From Chitinophaga lutea (lineage in GTDB: Bacteria; Bacteroidota; Bacteroidia; Chitinophagales; Chitinophagaceae): a DNA stretch of 64,000 bases. Positions 59,509 through 64,000 of this stretch are shown here, in pieces. Under the pieces are notes generated by a model. It saw only the letters and a program-made list of their open reading frames with translations. It searched no databases and had not been told where the DNA came from. Made by a program: the position numbers and the translations under genes. Numbering within the stretch: position 1 is the first letter of the stretch; every line of letters starts with the position of its first letter. The stretch lies in contig NZ_RPDH01000001.1 of the NCBI RefSeq assembly GCF_003813775.1, forward strand, positions 2,046,001 through 2,110,000. The letters run 5' to 3'.

Positions 59509-60582
59509 CTACTTGGTCTGTTCTGTCACCTTCGCACCGTCGACCAGGTTGATCTGGCCGCTGGTAATCACGGTCTCGCCTTCATTGAGCCCTTCGCGTA
59601 TTTCCACTTTATCGCCGTAGATGCGGCCGGCTACTACCTTACGGAGTTTTGCGGCATTGCCTTCTTTCACGTAAAGCTGGTTACTGTTCACACCGCCTAC
59701 GAACGCGGTGCGGGCTACCAGGATGGCCGGTTCCTGCCGGGGCATTTCGAAGTTGGCGGTGCCGTACATGCCCGCTTTCAGGGGTTTGCCGCTTACATTG
59801 GTCACTTCCATTTCTACCGGGTAGCTGAGCGTATTGTCGCCTTTGGCGGCGATGAATGTGATCTTGCCGGTGTATACGGTTTCGGGGAATACGTTGGTGG
59901 TCACGTTCACTTTATCGCCCAGCTTCAGGTTGATCACCTGGAGCTCCGGTACGGTTACGCGCAGTTTCAGGCGCGATACGTCCACGATGTCGAACATTTT
60001 GGTGCCCGCGGAGAGGTAGGCGCCCTGCTCCACGTATTTGGCGTTGATGATGCCGGAGATCGGCGCTTTCACATAGGTGTCGCGGATGCGGCGGGAAGCT
60101 GCATCGTAGCGGCTTTGTGCGATTTCGTACTGCAGGCGGGTGTCGTCCATTTGTTTCTGGGTAACGCCGCCGGTTTTGAAGGCGCTTTCAAATCTTTCCT
60201 TGTCTACCTTCATCTGCTCCAGGTTCACTTTCGCCGTCTGCAGGTCGGTGCCCAGCAATTCATCATCGATGCGCGCCATGATCTGGCCCTGTTTCACGAC
60301 ACTGCCTTCGTCCACCATCAGTTTGGTGATGCGGCCGCTCACTTCGCTCAGAAAGGTCAGATCGCGGGCCGGCTCGAAATTCCCGTTCACGGAGAATTTC
60401 TGATCGAACTCCACGCGCGCCACCTTTTCGGTGAGCACGGGCACATCGCCGGTGTTGCTTTGTTTTACGAATTCCGTTTTGTCAGCATTCGCCTTTTTGT
60501 TGGCGTTCAGCTTCCACATGATGGCCGCAATGGCCGCTATTGTTAAAGTGCCGTAGATTAAAACTTTCTTCATGGCTTGCAT
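59509..60582 (-). CDS. RND efflux periplasmic adaptor (membrane fusion protein)
   Basis: 357 residues. N-terminal membrane anchor (about 4-24), barrel-sandwich and lipoyl halves (about 65-100 and 170-205: SGRITKLMVDEGSVVKQGQI, APISGIINAKYVEQGAYLSA) around an alpha-hairpin (about 105-165), then beta-barrel (about 210-285) and membrane-proximal domain. The ATG at 60582 overlaps the preceding stop codon (TAATG), which suggests coupled translation; the ATG at 60573 is the alternative. Confidence 0.94.
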   Translation of the reverse strand: MQAMKKVLIYGTLTIAAIAAIMWKLNANKKANADKTEFVKQSNTGDVPVLTEKVARVEFDQKFSVNGNFEPARDLTFLSEVSGRITKLMVDEGSVVKQGQIMARIDDELLGTDLQTAKVNLEQMKVDKERFESAFKTGGVTQKQMDDTRLQYEIAQSRYDAASRRIRDTYVKAPISGIINAKYVEQGAYLSAGTKMFDIVDVSRLKLRVTVPELQVINLKLGDKVNVTTNVFPETVYTGKITFIAAKGDNTLSYPVEMEVTNVSGKPLKAGMYGTANFEMPRQEPAILVARTAFVGGVNSNQLYVKEGNAAKLRKVVAGRIYGDKVEIREGLNEGETVITSGQINLVDGAKVTEQTK

Positions 60583-61940
60583 TAGTTTAAAAGTGATGGC
60601 AGGTTACCGTTAGATTTGATCAGGTCGAGCTCGGCAAGTTTGTATTGCAGGAGCGCTTCGTTGTAGCTGTTTTGCGCCTCAGCCAGTGAAGTTTCCGCGT
60701 CGAGCAGGTCTGTCAGGCTGGCCAAACCCAGTTTGTAGTTATTTTGTGTGGAAGCGTACACCTCATCGGCGAGGCCCACGTTTTCTTTTTGTGTTTTGAT
60801 GGTGCTGAGACTGTTGAGTATCACCAGCCGGGAGTTTTCGTAAGCGGTGGTGAGATGCAGTTTGTTCAGCTCCTGCCGCAGGTCGATCTGCCTGAGCACC
60901 TGGTTGGCCTGCTGCACCCGCGAGCGGCGTGCGAAACCATCGAAGATGGGCACTTTCAGCGTGAGGCCGATGGAGGCCATGCCGAACCAGTTGGCGGTGC
61001 CCCCGCTGCCGCTGAAGAGGTCGAATTTGTTGCTCAACCCGTTGTAAGAATAGCGGCCGTTAAAGGAAAGGCTGGGAAAATATTCCGCCAGGTATGCCTT
61101 CTTCTGGAATTGTTGCAGTTCTTCCGTTTTGTCTAAAAGTTTCGTTTCCGTTCTGTTGGCTATGTTGAAACTCCCGAAGTCGGCAGTACCGGCGGCTTTT
61201 TGTTCTATTTCGCTGAGCGCCAGCGGAGGCAGGCTGATAGCTGCATCTGCGGGCATGCCCATGCTTTGTTTCAGTTTGTTTTCGTCCACCCTCAGCTGGT
61301 TCTCGAGCTGCGTTTTCTGGGTCTGGTAGTTCACCAGGCTCACCTTGATGCGGTCGAGGTCGATTTTTTTGGCCAGGCCGTTGTCGAACTGGCTTTTGGT
61401 GGTTTCCACGAGGCGGGTCAGCTTGTCGATGTTGGACTGCAGTACGTTCATCCTTTCTTTCTTCACCAGCAGGCTGTAGTATTGGGCAGACACTTCATAG
61501 ATCACGTTTTCCGTGGATTGCTGTGTTTGCAGGGTGTAATACTGTTCCCCCGCTTTCGCTGCTTTCAGGCCCGTGAACACGCTCTGGTTGTAGATCTGCT
61601 GGTTCAGTTCGCCGGTGGCGGCAACGTTCCAGGTGGTACCTACTTCGAGCAGCGAGGTTTTACCTGGTTGGCCCGTAAGTTCGCCCGGTAGTACCATCAC
61701 CTGTTTTTTCAGGTTGTCCGTGATGGTGCCGTTGGCATTCACCTGGGGCAGGGCCTGGGCGCGCACCTCTTCGGTTTTGAGCCGGCCTATGTTTTCCTCG
61801 ATCCGGCTCACGGCCAGGGTCTGGTTATTGGCCAACGCAAACTTCAGGGCCTCCTGCAGTGTCAGGGGTTTCGTTTGTGCGTTAGCGTTTAATATTCCTG
61901 CTGTTGAAAGAAACAGGAAGGATACGATCCATTTTTTCAT
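60582..61940 (-). CDS. TolC-family outer-membrane efflux protein
   Basis: 452 residues. Signal peptide about 1-21 (ends LNANAQ), two OEP repeats (about 25-225 and 250-445), each beginning with a helix like LTLQEALKFALANNQTLAVS, and long coiled helices (LVETTKSQFDNGLAKKIDLD, ENVGLADEVYASTQNNYKLG). Forms the outer-membrane tunnel. Lies between the TetR pair and the adaptor gene in the same operon. Confidence 0.94.
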   Translation of the reverse strand: MKKWIVSFLFLSTAGILNANAQTKPLTLQEALKFALANNQTLAVSRIEENIGRLKTEEVRAQALPQVNANGTITDNLKKQVMVLPGELTGQPGKTSLLEVGTTWNVAATGELNQQIYNQSVFTGLKAAKAGEQYYTLQTQQSTENVIYEVSAQYYSLLVKKERMNVLQSNIDKLTRLVETTKSQFDNGLAKKIDLDRIKVSLVNYQTQKTQLENQLRVDENKLKQSMGMPADAAISLPPLALSEIEQKAAGTADFGSFNIANRTETKLLDKTEELQQFQKKAYLAEYFPSLSFNGRYSYNGLSNKFDLFSGSGGTANWFGMASIGLTLKVPIFDGFARRSRVQQANQVLRQIDLRQELNKLHLTTAYENSRLVILNSLSTIKTQKENVGLADEVYASTQNNYKLGLASLTDLLDAETSLAEAQNSYNEALLQYKLAELDLIKSNGNLPSLLN

Positions 61941-61967
61941 GTTACAAACTGTTATATCGTATGGTAT

Positions 61968-62576
61968 TTATGCGGTTTGACGAATGGCCGTGTATGCTTC
62001 GATGCGCCGGTGGCCTTCCGGAGTGGCAACGCCGTGTATATAATGTAACGTTACCTGCACCATCACGTCGTGGAGGTCGAACTGCGCCGCGGGGAAGTAG
62101 CGCGGGTTGTAGGCCGATTCGATCTGCATCAGCCGCAGGTGCGTGATAATGTCGATGTTCATGTTGCTGCGGAAAAGTCCCTCACGGATGCCGCGCTCCA
62201 GGTTTTCCCGGATGCTTTTGCGGACAAACCGGTCTTTGAACTCCTGGATAACTTTCCACGCGGAGGGATGGTATTTTTCAAGCTCGAACAGCAGGACGGG
62301 ATTGATGCTCTTTACCTGCAGTTCTATTTGGCGGAGTGAGAGCACCAGCTCCTCAATGGCATCCCTCCCACTGCTGGTGCACTCCTCCAGTTTATGACAA
62401 TGTGTTCCGGTCATGAAAGCCACCACGGCGTCTACGAGATCCGTTTTATCGGAAAAGTGCTCGTACACCGTTTTTTTGGAGATGCCGCATTCACGGGCGA
62501 TGTCCTGCATGGTGATGCTTTTGATACCATATGTGCTGAATAAGCGAAGGGCGGTTTCTAAAATTCTTTCCTTCAT
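61968..62576 (-). CDS. TetR-family transcriptional regulator (second of two)
   Basis: 202 residues. N-terminal helix-turn-helix at about 20-48 (GIKSITMQDIARECGISKKT, VYEHFSDK); the C-terminal ligand domain (about 55-195) is helical with a Cys/His pair (GTHCHKLEECTSSG, 55-70). It lies 27 bases upstream of the TolC gene and 3 bases after the first TetR gene, so it belongs to the efflux operon and likely represses it. Confidence 0.92.
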   Translation of the reverse strand: MKERILETALRLFSTYGIKSITMQDIARECGISKKTVYEHFSDKTDLVDAVVAFMTGTHCHKLEECTSSGRDAIEELVLSLRQIELQVKSINPVLLFELEKYHPSAWKVIQEFKDRFVRKSIRENLERGIREGLFRSNMNIDIITHLRLMQIESAYNPRYFPAAQFDLHDVMVQVTLHYIHGVATPEGHRRIEAYTAIRQTA

Positions 62577-62579
62577 GCC

Positions 62580-63185
62580 TTATTTTTTTAATCCTTTGAT
62601 GAAAATGGCGGTGAACTGCTCCTGCCACTGCCGCACGGTTTCGAACCCTTCTTCGGAGATGTCGTCGCTCATGGCGCCGTTGGCCAGCGAAAGGCGGAGC
62701 CCCAGCATCGACTGGATGTATAGAACGGCCATCTGCTGCACGTCGCAGGGGGCCAGTTCGCCCCGGTCGATGCCTGCCTGCAGCACTTTGGCCGTCATGG
62801 CGGTTTCCCGCTGGCGGGCCTGTTCGAATACGTCGCCGGTAGTGTCTATCTGTTTGTCGCGCAGTACTTTAAAAAGCTCCAGCCGGCAGAATCTTTTGGC
62901 GAAGATGTGGCGCACCCTGGCCATCTCCAGTAATATGTCGACGGTCGCGCCCTCGCCCTCCGCTACTTTTTCGAGGCGTGCAAAAAAGGTTTCACCTGCT
63001 TTTTCGAGCACTCCGAAGTGCAGCGCGTTTTTGTCGGGGAAATAGTAGTATAAAGAGGCCTTGGAGCAATGCAGATCTTCGGCGATCTCATTCATAGTGG
63101 TTTTGGAAGCACCATAGTGAGTAAACCTTTTCAGAGCCGCCTCTATGATCCGGTCACGCATTTCGTCTCTGTTGTCTGTGTGCAT
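62580..63185 (-). CDS. TetR-family transcriptional regulator (first of two)
   Basis: 201 residues. Helix-turn-helix at about 25-52 (GASKTTMNEIAEDLHCSKAS, LYYYFPDK). C-terminal domain (about 60-195) helical. First gene of the TetR-TetR-TolC-adaptor-RND operon. A perfect inverted repeat (TGACTTT-N9-AAAGTCA, 63194-63216) lies between its -7 box and start codon, the expected place for an autoregulatory operator. Confidence 0.93.
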   Translation of the reverse strand: MHTDNRDEMRDRIIEAALKRFTHYGASKTTMNEIAEDLHCSKASLYYYFPDKNALHFGVLEKAGETFFARLEKVAEGEGATVDILLEMARVRHIFAKRFCRLELFKVLRDKQIDTTGDVFEQARQRETAMTAKVLQAGIDRGELAPCDVQQMAVLYIQSMLGLRLSLANGAMSDDISEEGFETVRQWQEQFTAIFIKGLKK

Positions 63186-63193
63186 TAACTTTC

Positions 63194-63222
63194 TGACTTT
63201 TTTAGTTACAAAGTCAAAGGTA
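63194..63222 (-). promoter_or_regulatory. promoter and candidate TetR operator of the efflux operon
   Basis: TACCTTTG (63222-63215, minus strand) is a perfect -7 box. TGACTTT (63194-63200) and AAAGTCA (63210-63216) form a palindrome with a 9-base centre, overlapping the box by two bases and ending 9 bases before the start codon. Confidence 0.55.
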
Positions 63223-63666
63223 TAGTGAATATTTGGATTTGGTAAATGAAGTTGACCATTTAACGGATTTTTAACGATTCCGTGACAGGGAGAGTTTTGG
63301 GAGTTTCCCGGGAACAGATTGATTATGAATCAGTTAAATTACATGGGTCTGATAACCAGGGTCACTCTCACTTATAACCGGCATGGCTGTGATGACCTCA
63401 CCTGAGCCGGGGCGGGGCAAAATGGCAGTACGGAGGAAGCAGAAAAAGAGGCGGGAAGCGCTCCCCCGGCATCCGGTGAACCGGATTTATTCACATATCC
63501 ATGTACCATGTGGACTATCATGACAATCTGGCCAGGGGCGTACACCTGTTTCAGGACGAGTCACGTAATCGTTTCTTTTTTTACTCTTTGAACCTGTAGA
63601 CCTTTATGCGGATTAACAACAAGGGGTGTAAACCTATTTCGGGACGAATCAAAGTGAACCCACCGT
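63223..63666. other. 444-base stretch without a gene
   Basis: No recognisable coding region. Two loosely similar segments, near 63538-63566 and 63627-63655, share the pattern GG.GTA.ACCT.TTTC.GGACGA.TCA. Otherwise I see nothing. Confidence 0.5.
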
Positions 63667-63772
63667 AAAAGACGAACCTACAACGAAGCTACAACGAACC
63701 TACAACGAAGCTTCCCTTTTGGACGTAGGTTCGTTATTCCCCCAGTGTAGGTTCGTTGTAGGTTCGTCTTTT
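63667..63772. repeat. GAACCTACAACG direct repeats inside a 21-bp inverted repeat
   Basis: AAAAGACGAACCTACAACGA + A (63667-63687) is perfectly complementary to 63752-63772. Between them the word (C)GAAC/GCTACAACGAA recurs in direct orientation (63673, 63684, 63695) and GTAGGTTCGTT in inverted orientation (63724, 63748, 63758). Five or more copies of one 11-12 base word in both orientations in 106 bases. Confidence 0.75.
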
Positions 63773-63893
63773 GCCCTGGGAATCTCCATTCAGATCAAAT
63801 TTCTGTCAATTCGCGTTCAATTTCCGGCCGGCACCGGGACGGTAATTACGGGGAAGGAGAAAACAGGCAGGCGTGCCCCGTGTTGCTCCATAT

Positions 63894-63935
63894 TCTGCAC
63901 TCGTGCACATTTTTTCTGCACTCGTGCACATTTTT
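63894..63935. repeat. two perfect 21-base tandem repeats
   Basis: TCTGCACTCGTGCACATTTTT occurs twice without a gap, split as 63894-63914 and 63915-63935 (first 20 bases: TCTGCACTCGTGCACATTTT). Each carries TGCAC-TC-GTGCA, a small palindrome followed by a T-run. No gene is visible from here to the right edge. Confidence 0.75.
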
Positions 63936-64000
63936 GAAGGAGCCTGCAGGGCACCGACAGCGGACGGAACGCCGTGCGCCCGGAATGGTTTACCGGGTCG

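Overview
The window looks like a chromosomal segment from a member of the Bacteroidota, most likely the Chitinophagaceae. The evidence is two SusC/SusD loci with ECF sigma/FecR pairs, the gliding lipoprotein GldH, BatD/BatE, and many promoters of the Bacteroidota type (TAnnTTTG at -7). I cannot name the species.

Layout. 1-4552 (minus) is the rimP-nusA-infB translation/transcription operon, with infB running off the left edge. 4678-10847 is a mixed housekeeping and accessory stretch: small membrane proteins, a HAD phosphatase, a CAT-anticodon tRNA, a macro-domain protein, a phage-like pair of unknown genes, a GGCC minisatellite, a secreted trimeric-fibre-like protein, a lipoprotein and a PH-domain membrane protein. 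11200-30839 (minus) holds two adjacent polysaccharide utilisation loci built alike: ECF sigma, FecR anti-sigma, SusC, SusD, a terminator, then enzymes. The first carries a DUF4091 glycosidase-like protein and a sulfatase, the second a sulfatase only. The likely substrate is a sulfated glycan. Between fecR and susC of both loci I see an opposite-strand promoter at the susC start codon and a terminator about 65 bases further on, as expected for a cis-antisense small RNA. 30963-40297 holds purU, a LytS-type sensor kinase, pheS, a 3-hydroxyacyl-CoA dehydrogenase, an epimerase, lpxD, a Crp-type regulator and a pseudouridine synthase. 40378-45713 holds yicC, an array of six hairpins, gldH, a two-component pair, and a second LytS/LytTR pair whose kinase has lost its ATP-binding residues. 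45723-53494 holds batE, batD, an SDR, yjjG, a phospholipid pair (psd, cdsA) with small membrane/signalling genes and a CPBP protease. 53575-56164 holds dusB, a NUMOD4/HNH protein and proC. 56288-63185 (minus) is an RND tripartite efflux operon headed by two tetR genes. 63223-64000 has no gene but contains inverted and direct repeats.

How parts work together. The PUL outer-membrane SusC/D complexes import glycan, the surface or periplasmic sulfatases remove sulfate, and sigma/anti-sigma pairs induce the loci when SusC senses substrate. The TetR pair probably represses the efflux pump.

The points most worth testing are the two divergent PUL small RNAs, the six-unit hairpin array before gldH, terminator-like elements before rimP and between nusA and infB, a third orphan small-RNA candidate near lpxD, and the apparent pseudokinase.
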